A DNA stretch of 64,000 bases, taken from positions 6,423,318-6,487,317 of the forward strand of contig NC_061131.1 in the NCBI RefSeq assembly GCF_905220365.1. The letters run 5' to 3'. Position numbers and translations under genes: made by a program. Positions 22,529 to 36,190 of the stretch are shown here, in pieces. Under the pieces are notes generated by a model. That model made no database searches, was not told where the DNA came from, and was given only the letters and a program-made list of their open reading frames with translations. Each line of letters begins with the position of its first letter. The stretch's first letter is position 1. The DNA comes from Vanessa cardui. Lineage: Eukaryota; Arthropoda; Insecta; Lepidoptera; Nymphalidae.

Positions 22529-23180
22529 AATTCTTAAAAAATGTTTTCCGATATTTTTTTTTATTCATTGTTATTATACACATAAAATATTTCCTATATT
22601 AAAACATATTACAGTGACATCGAGGTTTACATATCAAACAAAAGTAGTCACACGCCTAGACTATTTCCATATTAAGTTTGTTTTTTCGTTGAGGTTTCCA
22701 ATAGCTTCGTTAATTAAGTTTAATAATATCTTTATATGAATCTTGGAACAAGCGTGAGATTTAACATATAAAATGATTTATCTATTGAGTCGATCAATTA
22801 TTAAAATTGAAGTGAAATGGAAGGGAACAAAAATGATAATTAGGTCTATTTGGAATCGACGCGATATGAAACGAGGACTGGGAATGCAACAAGACAAACA
22901 ATTTTGAGAGTTAACTGAGTTAATTAAAAAATATCGTGCATAAAGATTAAGTCGTTTTATCGTCTAACGAATTGTTTAATAACTATAAATAGATCTACTT
23001 ACATACTAGAGGAGAGACAGTAAATATTTCCTATAGATATATCAGTTATCTAAATACATTAAACTACTTTTTGAATACTGATACTTATTAATAATGATTT
23101 GTACGTATTTGTTGTGGATATGTAGCTTCGTATATATTTTTTCATTATATAATTAGGTATATCGTCAGATGTTAATACAT
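22529..23180. other. 3' flank of the 396-aa gene
   Basis: AT-rich. A possible polyadenylation signal ATTAAA lies near 22598. No other feature is visible. Confidence 0.4.
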
Positions 23181-23370
23181 TCCCTAGGTGGTAGGGCTAT
23201 TTACAAGCCTGAGTAGGTACACCCACTCGTAGTGTATTCAACCGCCAAACAGCAATACTTAGTATTGTTGTGTTCCGATTTGAGGGATGAATGAAGGGGA
23301 GTGACTACCAAGGATGTCATCAATTCCTATCTATAAGTAGTGGTGAACACTTACAATCGTTATTAATATG
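23181..23370 (-). repeat. Interspersed repeat family C, partial, minus strand
   Basis: Reads on the plus strand as ggtggtagggctatttacaagc, then caaccgccaaacagcaatac and ttgtgttccgatttgaggg: the inverse of the family C right half. Diverged. Confidence 0.6.
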
Positions 23371-23449
23371 ACTTTCCCACGCACACAATGCTGAAAAAAA
23401 TATATAAATACAACAATATATGTTAGTTTAAAAATTATATAACTCTACT

Positions 23450-24090
23450 ACGACCAGCCCAGCTTCGAACGGATTCAATGCTCATACTAAATATGTATGG
23501 CTGTTTACAACAATCACAGCTTTTTGTCATTAGACAATACAAATCGCTATGCGTTTTTTAATTTGTAATACCTTCGACACTATTAATTTGAATTACATTT
23601 TGTAAAGAGCCACATTAATGTCTATTAAATGCACAATATATTCAATCTAATTGGATTCAATTTAATTGAATAAGGATTAATGCTGTATTGCCTTATATCC
23701 CTTGGTAAATAAGCTATTATTTCTCGAAAAAAGTAAAAGATGAAAAATGGTTATTGTGCGTTATCCTTAAGAGATAGACATATACTACGACAAATTTTGA
23801 AGACCTTTTTGTAGTTTAAAAACTGCAGTACATTATTTTGAGCTAGATAGCTTTGAAATCAAGGCAGGGTTCAGACAGCGTTTGCATATTCGCATTGTAA
23901 GCGCAAAAATGTGTTTATTTACGACATTACATTTTAAACCTCTAAAATTATTCGTGATTCTCTACGAAATTAAGAAACACTCTATCTATTAAAAAAACCT
24001 ATCAAAATTCGTTGAGCTGTTTCGAAGACATCAGCATATAAAGGGATAGACAAACAGTGAGAATCGACTTTGTTTTATACTTTGGTAGTG
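23450..24090 (+). repeat. Diverged family D-like repeat sequence
   Basis: The left end resembles the family D head (gaccagcccagcttcgaacgg). The right end has cactctatctattaaaaaaa and atcgactttgttttatactt, as in family D. The middle is longer than in other copies, so this may be one expanded copy or two fragments. Confidence 0.45.
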
Positions 24091-25254
24091 TTTAGCGATA
24101 TTTTTAGGAATAATAGAGAAAGTAATAAAAGGTTATAAATATGGTATATATAGTTTAATATTTACATTTGTTTCACTAAATACATGATATAATTCGATTA
24201 TAAACATTTTCGTTTGGGAAATATTATATTCTATGTTAAAATACGTTACTTACATTTATTTAATTTATTTCTTATATATTTAACAATCATTTATTATAAT
24301 AATGTTACACGTATAATTATATTCTAAATTATTATTTATATATTAGTAGTGATATGTTTATCTCGATTTTAATTCTTCCATTATGCATATTGATAATACA
24401 TTTTTCATATTTCTACAATAAATAGCTAGATATCATTTAGTAATTAATTATGAAATATTTATAAATTTACAAACCTAAAGGAACTTTTGCCTGTACAATA
24501 AAATCAAGACATATAATTAATAAGTACATAGTATATACATACGTAAAAATTTTTAGCAATTCGTAAGATTTATCTTTAATTCAAAGTTAGTTAGTTAATA
24601 GTTTCAAATTTTGCTTCAATTTATTAATACAAGTAATTTATCAGCTTTTCTATGACGTCATAACGTTACTAACGACGTCGCAATAGTTACAGCTTAAGTA
24701 AAGTGACAGAAGTAGCGAGTTACAGCATACTTGTGTACATTTAACACTGTAATTAAAATAGTAAATAATATACAAAACATTACAAATTGAGTGAGCACGA
24801 CTAATCTTTATAGATCTACAGGTGCACATTAGCAGAGCTATATTAATAATAACATATATTTGATATATTAATAATTATAATAATCGTAAAGTTAAATACA
24901 GCCTTTTAAAAAATACGTAACTATATCTTCTTCTCTGTATACGTCACTATTCAATAACTTTTATAAAATTAAATCGTTTCATTCATTATGACACATTCGA
25001 GTTTTTTTATACTCATGTTCATATTCCTATGTCTACATATTTAGCCTTTATTCTTATGGGCTTTCAAAACATTTTAGGTTACTTATCCAACAAGATACTT
25101 AACCATAAATCCTTAATGCTTTTTAAAATAATGACCAATTTCGAACATCTTTAAAAATAAGAAAATTAAAACATTCATCAAAATCAAGCTGATTTAGTTG
25201 CGGAGATTACAAGCTAAACTACAAATTGTAATTAACGATTACTATTTTTTGACA
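24091..25254. other. Gene-free AT-rich stretch with homeobox 3' UTR
   Basis: The right part is the likely 3' UTR of the minus-strand homeobox gene. A minus-strand AATAAA at 25047-25052 (plus TTTATT) lies about 200 bp beyond the stop codon. The left part shows nothing recognisable. Confidence 0.45.
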
Positions 25255-28200
25255 CTAAGGCTGTGACGTCGGGATAGTAACTGGAGTAAATACACAACTG
25301 AGTGGTGCGTATGCGTAAGGACTTAAAAGAGAATAATTTTGAGGGCCATGTCCGAAGATATGTCCGGAAAACAATCCTTGACGTTGAGCGATTTTGAGGC
25401 GAGACGTTAGCTGCTTCTTCCATTTCGTTCTTCGGTTTTGAAACCACGTCTTAATTTGTACTTCCGTTAGGCCAAGAGCCTTGGAGAGCTCCAGCCGCTT
25501 TGATACACTGAGATACTTATCAAGTTTAAATTCCGCTTCTAATCTTTCCAGTTGCTTTGCACTGTATGCCTGTCGAGGTTTCCGCTCAGGGCCGGCTCGA
25601 CGCGGCCTTCTATTATTTTTATCATCTGTTAAAGATACAATAAAGTTAAAGACATATTCTGATTTCAATATTTCTTATTGTTAAGTATATCACTTGATAA
25701 CTGATATGCCCGCAGTTTTCATTTTTATATTATTTTCCGCAATTATAGCGACTGGTTATAAGCCTTGTTTCTTGAATAACGAGATTTAATTAGAAAATAC
25801 TAAAATTTAACGGGAAGCAATACTATTTTCTTAGCGTTAATTTAAATTTTAGTAACATGTAACTCTTAAAATAAGATAAATGAAACACGCCTAAATTTAC
25901 AAAGTAGCTGCTCTCACTTAAAACAAACATATGGTAAATTTTTTCTCAAGTACTAATCGGAATTGTCACAGGCTCTTGTTAAGTGGCTATAAACACAATC
26001 AGGGTATTTGCGTTGCGCCTGCGCAGTTTGAAATCTCATATGTCAATAACGCATTGTGGCGGGTGTATAGCGTGTGATGGCCTCGCTAACAGACTGCTAA
26101 CAACTTACGTAAGCGATTTTAGATGTTTTTAGAATATAATTAATTTTTATTTCGTAAAAGACTAGATAGACCACTAAGAACTAAACCATGATCAACAAGC
26201 CGATATTTGCGTGAGTGCGGATAAGTGCAAGTGTTGATTCTGAATATCAAGCAACAGAGAAACCACTTTCGGGATTCCCTAATTTCAATAATAATATTTG
26301 AATATTTATTGTTATTCGTTGTTAAAATATATTCTAATTGTTTTATCATTTTTTTTTATTAAAGAATGATGAATATAATAGTGTCGATAAGTATAATATC
26401 CAAATGTTTTTTCTTCTAAATTAATGTTTAAAATAATAACTTCTTATAATTTGTAGATACTAATGATATAGGTAATTTTAAGTGTACATTACATTTTCAT
26501 TCAAAACGTCATTTATTTTAAATAAAATGTTCGTAAGTTAATTTTTTATTTATTAAGTACACAATAATATCTACGTGATAAATGGTCGCATGCTCAAAAT
26601 AAATTACTTTAATCTGTTTATTTGCTTATTCAATGATTCCGAATATCAAATTAAATTAGAGTCCGGCAATAATGTGAGCGTGGCATTAGCACAATTTACA
26701 AAAATTCGTGTATCATCTTTTCTCGATATACTTCCAACAGCTCGGCGCGTTAAGGCGGGGTGTAAATAAGCGAGCTTTGTCAGTAATTATCGACGCGGCA
26801 GCTGTTTACCGACACGTGGGTGCGAAGTCGCGACCACCGTCCGACGGCTGGCGACAATTCGTCGAATGTGTCTCCGGACTTATCGCACTAAACGGAACGC
26901 CATGTATGGTCTATTAGCTCTGCTCGTTAGGATAGTGGACACAAATTTTAGCGCTATTTTTATTATTGGAAATATTTATTGCTTATTATAAAGCAATCAG
27001 ATTAGGTAAATTGTGACGCAAATGGTTCTTTGTTGACACCAATAAACTATGTTTTACAATAAATGTTAGCATATCATCAATGGAAGCTAATATTATTTTT
27101 CAATAAATACTAAATCACGACTAATATATTCAAACAATTTTGGTTGTCAATAATAAAAAATACAAATAAGTTGGTTCGGTATTTAAAACTATTCATTATT
27201 TATTTAAAAAACGGATAACATTACGACACGGAAGAAATGTTATGAAATTATAAATTCTATAGTGTTTGGGTTTTGACATGTATGTAAATGTAGTTAAAAT
27301 GTTTTATCACGACGAGACCTCCTGCCTCTTCTCGGATGTTACACATGACACACTAATTTTATAGCCACCGAAATTCCGAGTGGTCATCGCGACGAATGTG
27401 ACAAAATAGTTGACAAACTAACGATTTTTTAGGTGTGCATAGGTGACATATTGAAATCTTTTTGAAGAATAACTACCTTTTAATTTATTTGATAAATCTC
27501 TATAGTCTTCTCCACTTCTACATGGAAAAATATAAATGCATTAATACAGTAAATCCATAATAATTTCGAATCAATGATTTTATCGTTCATATTTCCAAAT
27601 TTAAATTTCGTAAAATAAAATAAACACAATTGATTGTTGTTATTGTTAATAAAGTAATTTTTAGGATTGCAATGTTTCTTTACTTAATCAGATATTGAGA
27701 AAAACAGAACATATTCATTATTATCAAAACCTATATAAATTAACATTATCTTAGTTTCCTTGTGTACCGTCTGTCTGTCGGACTTCTAAAATGGCCGACA
27801 AAGATATACGGATGTACACATAAAATAATTAAGTTCATCCCTCCTAATACTAAATAACAATTATTCATAACTAAGGGATGATTGCGTGTGGTTGAAATAT
27901 TACAGTAATGTGCGTGTGAAGATTCGCACCCGAGCGTCATCACGCGATGCGGCACATGCTATGTTTTCGTGTAGCACTTGGGTGTTACTGTGATAAGCAG
28001 ACCACGTATCATAATGTGATATTACACCGCATATCTCAACGCAGCATTATATTGAAATGTCATAGTGCTAAAAATATATATGTCGCGATACATATAAACT
28101 TATCTATTTTTTTTAAATAATATAATTGAAGTTATATCGTGTACATTGTTTTGATCCAAAAACGAAATTCAGAGAGGTCAATATTTTCTTTTTTTCCTTA

Positions 28201-31200
28201 ATAATGAATAACAAGTTGATTAGTAATGTATTTATCCGCTTTTGGTCGAAACGGAGAATTGCTTAGCCATTGCCGAGAAATGATTATCACACCTTAACTG
28301 TTATTTAATAAGCAGTTACGTGATCATCTTCTTGTCATACAACGTTAATTTTATTTAATAAATTCAAATGATAAAAAAATATTCTCTTTTTTATGGTATA
28401 GGAAGGGCCACCTGCTGGTAACTGGTCACCATCACCCATAGACTATGACGCTGTAAGAAATATTAACTATTCCTTACATCGTCAATGTGCCACCAACCTT
28501 GGGAACTAAGATGTTATGTCCCTCGTGCCTGTAGTTACACTGGCTCATTCACCCTCCAAACTGGAACACAACAATACTGAGTATTGTTATTTGGCAGTAG
28601 AATAACTGATAAGTGGGTGGTAGTATTCTTTTATTTATTCCCACAATTATTATTACTACCGTAAGTTTATTGTATATTGACTTCCAAATGTATTTGGAGA
28701 AAGACATCTTACACAGCTGTCATGTAATCTTGACCATCCACTTTTGACAGACTTAGCACCAATAAAAAAATAACAGCAACTAGCGACCAGACCCGGCTTT
28801 GCACGGTATAATTTTGATACTAAATATATTACAGAATTTGATTATTTACGACATCACATTATAAACTTCTAAAATGATCAGTGTTTCTTTACTATATCGT
28901 CCATACATTATATGCAAAAACCTTTCTCTCGATCACTCTATCTATTAAAAAAAAACGCATCATAATCCGTTGCGTAGTTTTAAAGATTTAAGCATACAAA
29001 GGGACATAGGGACAGAGAAAGCGACTTTGTTTTATACTATGTAGTGATAATTGCTAACACGGGTCAAACGGCTTATTATTATAAGCCTACAGACTCGTAT
29101 AAACGCAATCGCTGCGTCGCTCCCATAATAGGTAGGTATTAACAAATCGATAGGTCTTCGCAATCGAATCGAAATGTAATCGTTATCATCCAGCCAAGTA
29201 CCTGTTCTAAAAACGCAATGATCTAGTAGTAGGTACCGGACCTCATTTACGATTAAACTGAGGTTACTTTTTGTGCTGAATAGTCGAAGATGTATGCAGT
29301 CTGAATATAATCGCAAGCTCGTCTCACGAGCGTTATATGTTATTATGGCCATTCTAGCACTTTGGGTCGTTTTGTTTCAAATCGCTTTACCTGAGTATCA
29401 GTAATTCTAGGCCGAATTGTTTTGACTATATAATTACTTTTTATAAGGTGAAATATTTGACAAAAGGTAGTGTTCTCCTATCAGGGATATCAAGTATTTT
29501 AGTGCTGACGTAACTACTATTCGTACAGAAGAATTACTCAAAAATACTGAGAATGTTTTACAGAGAGAAGTCACACGTAAGAACTATTTGACATCATTCA
29601 CTGCTAAGATATGTGTTTATATGTTGATCGATGTATTTTATGTTGAACGATCCAGAACTACATACATTTAAAGCCAGACATCATGTATAACATTGATAGG
29701 CTGCGTTCATTCCAGCTTTTAAAATCTATTGCATTATACAATTTGATTCAATCACAAAACCGTAGACAAAAACTCTTGTTTTATTTGGATGAGATTTTCG
29801 GTTTGAATCTAAAATCGCAATGTTCCTAAAGAATCAAAAGGTAACGATAATTCAGCTACGAACTCCCAATTAGAAGATAAAATTAAAACGTCCTTAGTTT
29901 GCAAAAGTGCCAATGTTACATACAACCTTTTATTATAGTTTTTTGAAGTCACTCAATAAAAATATTAGTCTTACAGAGAACGACTAAAAAAATGAGCATA
30001 TTTTTTTTGTGGGTGGAGTACATATATTTGTTTTTAAGAGTGTCAATCACACAATATGTATCCAGCGTGACACTTTTTTTATTTCATTAATAAATGCTTA
30101 CAAAATACGAAAAAGCTAATTTTAATACGATCGTTATTTATTTGTGGCTGAAAAACTCTTTTATTTAGACCCTGTTCAAAACGAGGTAGATCAATTTGTG
30201 AAGATATTGATCCAATTGTGATGACGAAAGGAACAGATATATTGTATATATTTTAATTTGTTCTTTTCTTATAATAATAACAACTTTAAAAACATTGGGG
30301 TAAAATTCTAGTAATTATTTGGTACTATTCGATCCATTTTCACCTCTTTACTGGATTTCAGAAAAGTTACAGCTCGATTGCAAGCGACGCTTAGAAAATT
30401 CTCTGTGCCAGCTTTACTTGCTACTACCAATGGTGTTGCTATCACCATGAATTAACCCGTGTCAACCACTGAAACTATGAGACAACCTATGTCTTGGAAA
30501 GTACCATCCTTTTCGCCCAAAAATAATTTTAGTGAAAAATGTTCTTAAATTTATTGGCCTATGTATTCTAAAGGGATCATTTTCATTGATTATATGATAG
30601 GTGAGACTCTTGTGATTCCAAAATTAGGTTCGGCAAGAACCTCGTCGTTAAAGTAAACCTCAATAGTATTGTTCTTAATTCTGCTATGTGCAAATAGTGC
30701 AAAACCACATTAGATCAAATTTTCAAACCATGCTGATATTTGTATAAGATTACCATAAAATGTAGATGTTGGTTGTTGTGTAGCAAGCCAATGAGCATAC
30801 GCGTGGCCCGCCAACAACTCGGCACCATTGAGTGCGTTCAGCTCCGGACACGTTGAAGTCGAAGAAACTGTCAAAGGTAAATGAAATTAATTCACAAGAC
30901 ACAAACAAACAAAATCTTACAAGATCATTATTAATCAAACATCAATGTTTTGTGAAATGTAAGAGTTTCATTTTTATTATTTTTTAAATATATTTAGTTT
31001 ATTTGTACAGTGATTTAATAGATATTTTCGTATCATTGACTAATTATAACAACGAGGTTATAATTCTAATTGTAATGACATGACAGAATTAATTAATAAT
31101 CTGCTTAAGATTATTATATGTATTTAGAGATAGGTATTGGACTAATGGAGTATCTAAATCTCTAAAATAGTAATTATTAATTTCATATAACATGTATGGA

Positions 31201-32137
31201 TAAAATTCAGCAGAGATAAAATTCTCCTTAAGAACTTTACACATATTTATTTAGCATTGATACATTTGTTAAAACAATATAGAGCTTCTGTCAGTTTCAA
31301 AATAAAAACAACACAAAGTTAATGAATAAATGGAATTTTTACAAAAAAAAATAATCTTAAAATAAAGTAGCATTACCCGTCGGTGCTTCGTTCTCAAAAA
31401 ATGAAATCAAATCAGTGATTTTTGAGATTTGAGTCTTAGTCTTTTCAAAATCAATGAGTATGTAAATTGAAACAATAGATAAAGATGAAGGCCAACCGCC
31501 GTATAAAATAAATAAAAATAGCAAGTTTGAATGCATCTCTACATTTAGAAACAAAGCACTACAAATAATATATAAAGGAAACACTATAAATAAAACAGTA
31601 AGTAAGAAAATTATTACTTTTTGTATAATAAATTATTAATTAATTAACACTAAAGTCTAATATAAAAATTATACCATTGTGTTCATCTCCCGTTTCTTCA
31701 TTGTTTCCTTCGCTTTCTTCGATTACTGATTGTGTTTGAATATTACTACGATTATTACCTAAAATATTATCAATTAAGAAGTTTTTTCCTCTATTATTCA
31801 CTGCACTGTTTTTGGTATTAATAGAGTTAATTTCATCACTCTCAAAACGATTGCTTGAATTAATAGTCATTTTATTTGAATATAAGCTTTTGTTCAAAGA
31901 ATAAATAGTATCTACGTTATTTAACGGATTTGGGTTTAACGCGTACGCACTATGTTCTTTTTGATCACTGTTTTCACAAATCACATCAATTGTTTCATTC
32001 TCACTGTCGAATTCAGATTCCGATTCTGAATTATAACGTGTCTTTCCGTTTAGATTAGCTGTGTTCGAGAAATTATCACGAAATGATGATCCAGAGTCAT
32101 TTTCGCACGTGCTTGATATATCGTCAATCGAATTCAT
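25255..32137 (-). CDS. NK-like (ANTP-class) homeobox transcription factor with eh1 motif, 277 aa
   Basis: Two exons join in frame. Exon 1 is 32137-31675, ending GAACACAATG before GTATAA. Exon 2 is 25625-25255, after the acceptor TTTAACAG. The split codon is G|AT (Asp). Exon 1 (154 codons) is acidic and Ser/Asn-rich and contains FLIDNILG at residues 120-127, matching the eh1 pattern FxIxxIL that recruits Groucho. The homeodomain is at residues 168-227: R5, Y8, L16, F20, YLSVSKR at 25-31, and WFQNRRTKW with W48, Q50, N51 and R53. The tail continues SRLKIAQRQGLF. Q50 and LTEVQIKTWFQNRR place it among NK-like ANTP-class proteins; I cannot assign the exact orthologue. It is expected to act as a nuclear repressor of developmental targets. 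The 6-kb intron may hide an additional in-phase exon or enhancers. Confidence 0.88.
25990..26110. promoter_or_regulatory. GC-richer island in the homeobox intron, possible enhancer
   Basis: Local rise in GC within AT-rich intron (gcgttgcgcctgcgcag, gtggcgggtgtatagcgtg). No open frame and no match to the repeat families seen elsewhere. A regulatory role is inference from position only. Confidence 0.25.
26735..26925. promoter_or_regulatory. GC-richer island with E-box motifs in the homeobox intron
   Basis: Contains CAGCTG (near 26800) and CACGTG-like cacgtggg (near 26814) within about 20 bp, in a 190-bp stretch of clearly higher GC than its surroundings. It could be an enhancer or an alternative promoter. 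Nothing in the sequence decides. Confidence 0.3.
28395..28625 (+). repeat. Interspersed repeat family C, left end missing
   Basis: Begins at the gggccacctg-like word, runs through ccttacatcgtcaatgtgcc, gggaactaagatgttatgtc and gataagtgggtgg. In the homeobox intron. Confidence 0.75.
28781..29050 (+). repeat. Interspersed repeat family D, full copy
   Basis: Starts actagcgaccagacccggct, contains atcactctatctattaaaaa, ends gcgactttgttttatactat then gtagtgata. Best-preserved copy with both ends in this window. In the homeobox intron. Confidence 0.75.
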
Positions 32138-32460
32138 TATTTATTTAAATCGTTAGCATATTAAGCGAGTTTTATTAATTTTAATTCATAGTATCAACCT
32201 CATGACAAACATCGATCTCACGTAAATGTAACATTATCGAAGTCTATTCAGTCTGTCCCGCTGAGGTGTGAGATGATAATTGCTTCCGAAAATAGGTGGT
32301 GCCGTTTAGATTGATGCGGAAGCTGTAGGTATCACCGCGTAGAAGTTCTCTTTTGCTACTGGCTGATTATCAGATAGAGGGGATAACGCCATCTTAAGAG
32401 GTGGGGCTTAGGGAGCCGCCTGTGAAAATTCACACCTTTCTTTTATTTGATAACAAGTTA
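32138..32460 (-). promoter_or_regulatory. Homeobox gene upstream region with GATA-motif cluster
   Basis: The 320 bp upstream of the homeobox ATG are GC-richer than their surroundings. Three GATA-type words cluster at about 32366-32388 (ttatc, agatag, ggataa). A T-box-like AGGTGTGAA half-site (minus strand) lies near 32430. Motif matches are short and could be chance. Confidence 0.4.
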
Positions 32461-33228
32461 TATGAGCTTTTTACCGTACAAAAGATTCCTAAAAGCTTAT
32501 GATGAGATCTACTCGGGCAATATTGCCCAGCTATTATTCATGTCATAAATTTTGATAAAGTATGATGACGTATATAAAATTAGTAATAATTAAATCTTAA
32601 TTTAATTTGATAGCGTTATATTAGATTTGGTTTTTTAGTTATGTTTTTTCGATATATATATTAAGTTAATTTACTTTATACTAATTTTACCCTGAACGCT
32701 GCATTTCAAAAAAAGACACCAATCATATTTATACGTAAATTCAATTTAATTGTGTATTCATAATTTTGCCGTGGTAGTGGAAATCAATGGATTCTTCAAT
32801 TATCTTTTAGGTAGGTGTGAATTTTTAAAAGCAAAAAACTTTTAACCAATACCAATTGGTCAGCATTAGGTACTTCTTTTTTATTTGGTTTTGGTAAATT
32901 TGTTGAACCACGGTTCCACCTCGAAAGTGCTTCTTATTTTACCCACTCAGTCTCTTCGGCGATCGCCACGACATCGCTATCGCATCTAACGCCCTGATGG
33001 TTGGCCCTAGGGTATGGGTATTTTTTAAGTCCATTGTTATCCATGTGTCCATTCTTATCATGCGAATTTGCTTCGTTCCTAAGATATTGACTACAACAAT
33101 TCTTATAATTCTAACCTTAAAGTCAGCTATTTATTATCAATTTCGAAACCCAGTGGACTTCGTTTTTAAACAATTTGGAGCACTTTCTACGTAAAATCGT
33201 GATTCCACAAATTCACCTTTATTTTTTA

Positions 33229-33510
33229 TTACATAGGTAGACGGACAAATGGCCACCTGATGATATCACCGCCGCCAGGAGACAATAACGCTGTTAGAAA
33301 TATTAATTATTTCTTATACCGCCAATATGTCACCGATCTTGGAAACTAAGATATTATGTTGTGCCTGTAGTTACACTGGCTGACTCTTCAAACCAGAACA
33401 CAACAATACTGAGTACTGCTGTTTGGCTGTGTAATATATAGTGAGTTGTACTGTGGAGGTTGTCCCTACACAGAAGGTAAGGCTTGCACAAAACTCTACC
33501 ACCAAGTTAA
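33229..33510 (+). repeat. Interspersed repeat family C, diverged
   Basis: From cataggtagacggacaaatg through gttagaaatattaattattt, gtagttacactggctgac and gtactgctgtttggc to aaactctaccaccaag. Several internal deletions. Confidence 0.7.
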
Positions 33511-36034
33511 CGACATTTTTAAGAGTTTTTTTAATCAATACAAGAGACCGGGCAGTTTTTTCTTATAAGCTGTATACAGATTTATGTCGTGAGCCAATTT
33601 ATCTATAACATTATCTTTGTTTTTGTTGTTTAAAAATTAAATTTAACTATCATTGATTATACAATTATATGATATCATAATGCGAATAATTATACAAAAC
33701 GTTTTTTAACCTTTAATGAATTTTTTTTAATTGTTGGCTCTAGTAGTAAATATAAGAACATATAATTTTTATTTTAAGGTTTCATACAGTTTACTAAATT
33801 ATCCAGGCATAAATGGGTTACTGTTCTTAAATTAATATAATATAGAATTAATACGCATTCGTGATCTTGGCTTGTTCATCGTATACTTCTTTAGACATAC
33901 CAAATTTTCCTCTTACCCGGTCGTGGGATACACAATTTTAGCAAAAAGTTACAATTTAAAGTTTTATCCTAATTGACTCTACAATAAGAGCATTTTATAT
34001 GGGACTATAATTTGAAATATTAATTTTATAGACTTTTTAAATAAAAACAATAAATATTATAAAATTGATTTTCATTAAAGTTTTACATTTGAATAACATT
34101 TTGAAAGCTATAAAAACTAAGAAAAGAAAGGTTTTTTTTAATTTTTTGCTTGTGTAATCTAGCATATTTGCTTTCTTTCTTATTTTTGTTTCTTCAAATA
34201 CCAGTCGATACGATTTTTGGATATAATATGAGACAACTTCACATATATTACTCTGATCCCTATGTAAGTAGTTAAAGCACTTGTGTTATGGAAAATCAGA
34301 AGTAACGACGGTACCATCGATATTTACGTATGATGAAAATTTGTTAATTAGTATAATGTCAATTATTCCCTATACCGATTTTGAAAGAATATAAAATAAA
34401 TATAAATTCAATAGGTTCATACCTGAATAAAGTAAAATATATTTATAGAAGTTAAGTTGAGACGCTGGAATTTCCTAATAATATTTTTCCTAAAATTGAT
34501 CAGAAGGAAGTCTTAATACAATAAAGAGAAATATGAACTGATACCAACTGTAAATATTATTTTCCTATTTAAATACATCGGTAGTGCACAAATTATTTTG
34601 AACACAAGATATTCAGTCCCTAAACAATTATTCCCTATAAATTAGTCCCGAGAGATCTAGTTAAAGGTAATGGAACTACATACTTCAGAAATAAACCCCC
34701 TTTCCACCAGGAAAGTCTATTGAATTAGTTTCTATTATCCCTTCGCTAGATGTCGCTTTTTATCAAACGATAAAGAATATGGAGGGTTATATTTCCCGCG
34801 TGCTACTTACATCTTAAACTCTACCTACATATTTATCGTTATTTCCGATAGATGGCGTTACAACGAGTTCTTCATAGATAAAGCTGAAATAGACTAAACT
34901 TAAATATTGCAACATGCTAAATTAATAACTATTTAAAAAATAAATTGTTCTATTTAAAACAATTTAAGTTTAATTTTAATGTTATGATTTTTTTAAATAA
35001 CTTTAGAACTTAAATACGTTATTTATTTTTATTGAAATAATACAGGAATACGATCGATCTCACTTATTAAATTATTTTTATAATTATTCGATTATATAGA
35101 CAATGCCTAATATAAAGTCTTGACAACACCCAGAAACATTTCAATTTAGTTTGTTTAATTTTAAGCAAAATTAAAGTACCAATGGAGCTCAAAAATGAAT
35201 ACCATTTATTTATTTTAATGACCAACTAATCATCTCTACTTGGTGTGTACGACCCGGCAGTATAACAAAAATATTATTACCTACATAATATATTCATAGA
35301 CCATAAACATCTATGTTATTATGGAAAAAGTATACTTAATATACAGTTTAAATGTTTAAATTTTAGGTAACTAGCTTAATCCACAGTGTCACTTGTGTAG
35401 AATTCACATAATGAGGAAACTACTTCAAAATCTGTCATTTTAACGCCTAATTATTATTATTGTTTTCTCATAATAAATTAAATTATCTACTCATTCATTA
35501 TTGATTATTTGCTGGATTTAACGATGAAAAGCTAAATACCGACATTGTAACGAATCGTAGTCATTTGAGAGCTCTCGAAGATTTCTAGAGAGAACTTCAC
35601 TCAACTTCGACCCACTGTGGGCCAGATTAACTATTTCCATATGACCCCATATAAAACAGCATTAATATAATATATATGTAGTATGAAGAGCGCTGCTGAT
35701 ATTATTATTCTTATTAAGGCTTTGGAGCTATCGTGAATTAACCCAAATAAAAATAAATATATTAGAGTTTGTTTTATTTTTGGTTATTATATAGTATAGG
35801 TATAGTATTATTTTTTGGTTTGGTAAAAAAAAAAATGTTACCTTGTCTTCTGTTAATTTAGTCGCTTGCATTTTTAACGTTTAACTGTTTTGTTAACTAT
35901 CCTAGACAAACAGACAAATTGTGTTTTAGTTTTGATACTCGCAAATGTACTTACAAATTGGCATATATTTTGAAATCACACATACTCCAACTTTATTTAT
36001 TTGTATCGATTAATTGGTTACCTATATATTTTAA
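33511..36034. other. Gene-free AT-rich region
   Basis: No coding signal or recognised repeat. Short phrases such as agatgtcgc and agatggcg appear at 34748 and 34851 but are too short to assign. Confidence 0.4.
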
Positions 36035-36190
36035 AAAGCAGACGACCTCCTAGCTGAATGGTCATCTCAATTCAATAATTATTATTAAATCACCCCTTAC
36101 ACGTACGTACTGCGCCTGTCAGTTATAACAGATTTATTAGCTCATTCAACTTTCAAAGAGGAATCCTGGACCGGTCGTGGTAGGGTAAAA
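36035..36190 (+). repeat. Highly diverged family C fragment
   Basis: Weak similarity in order of words: agacgacctcctagctgaatg, tggtcatc, cgcctgtcagttata, agctcattcaactttcaaa. Old copy. Confidence 0.35.

Noticed and set aside
30750..30938. Minus-strand frame containing FFDFNVSGAERTQW
   Set aside because: Inside the homeobox intron, without matching splice sites in phase, and no recognised family.
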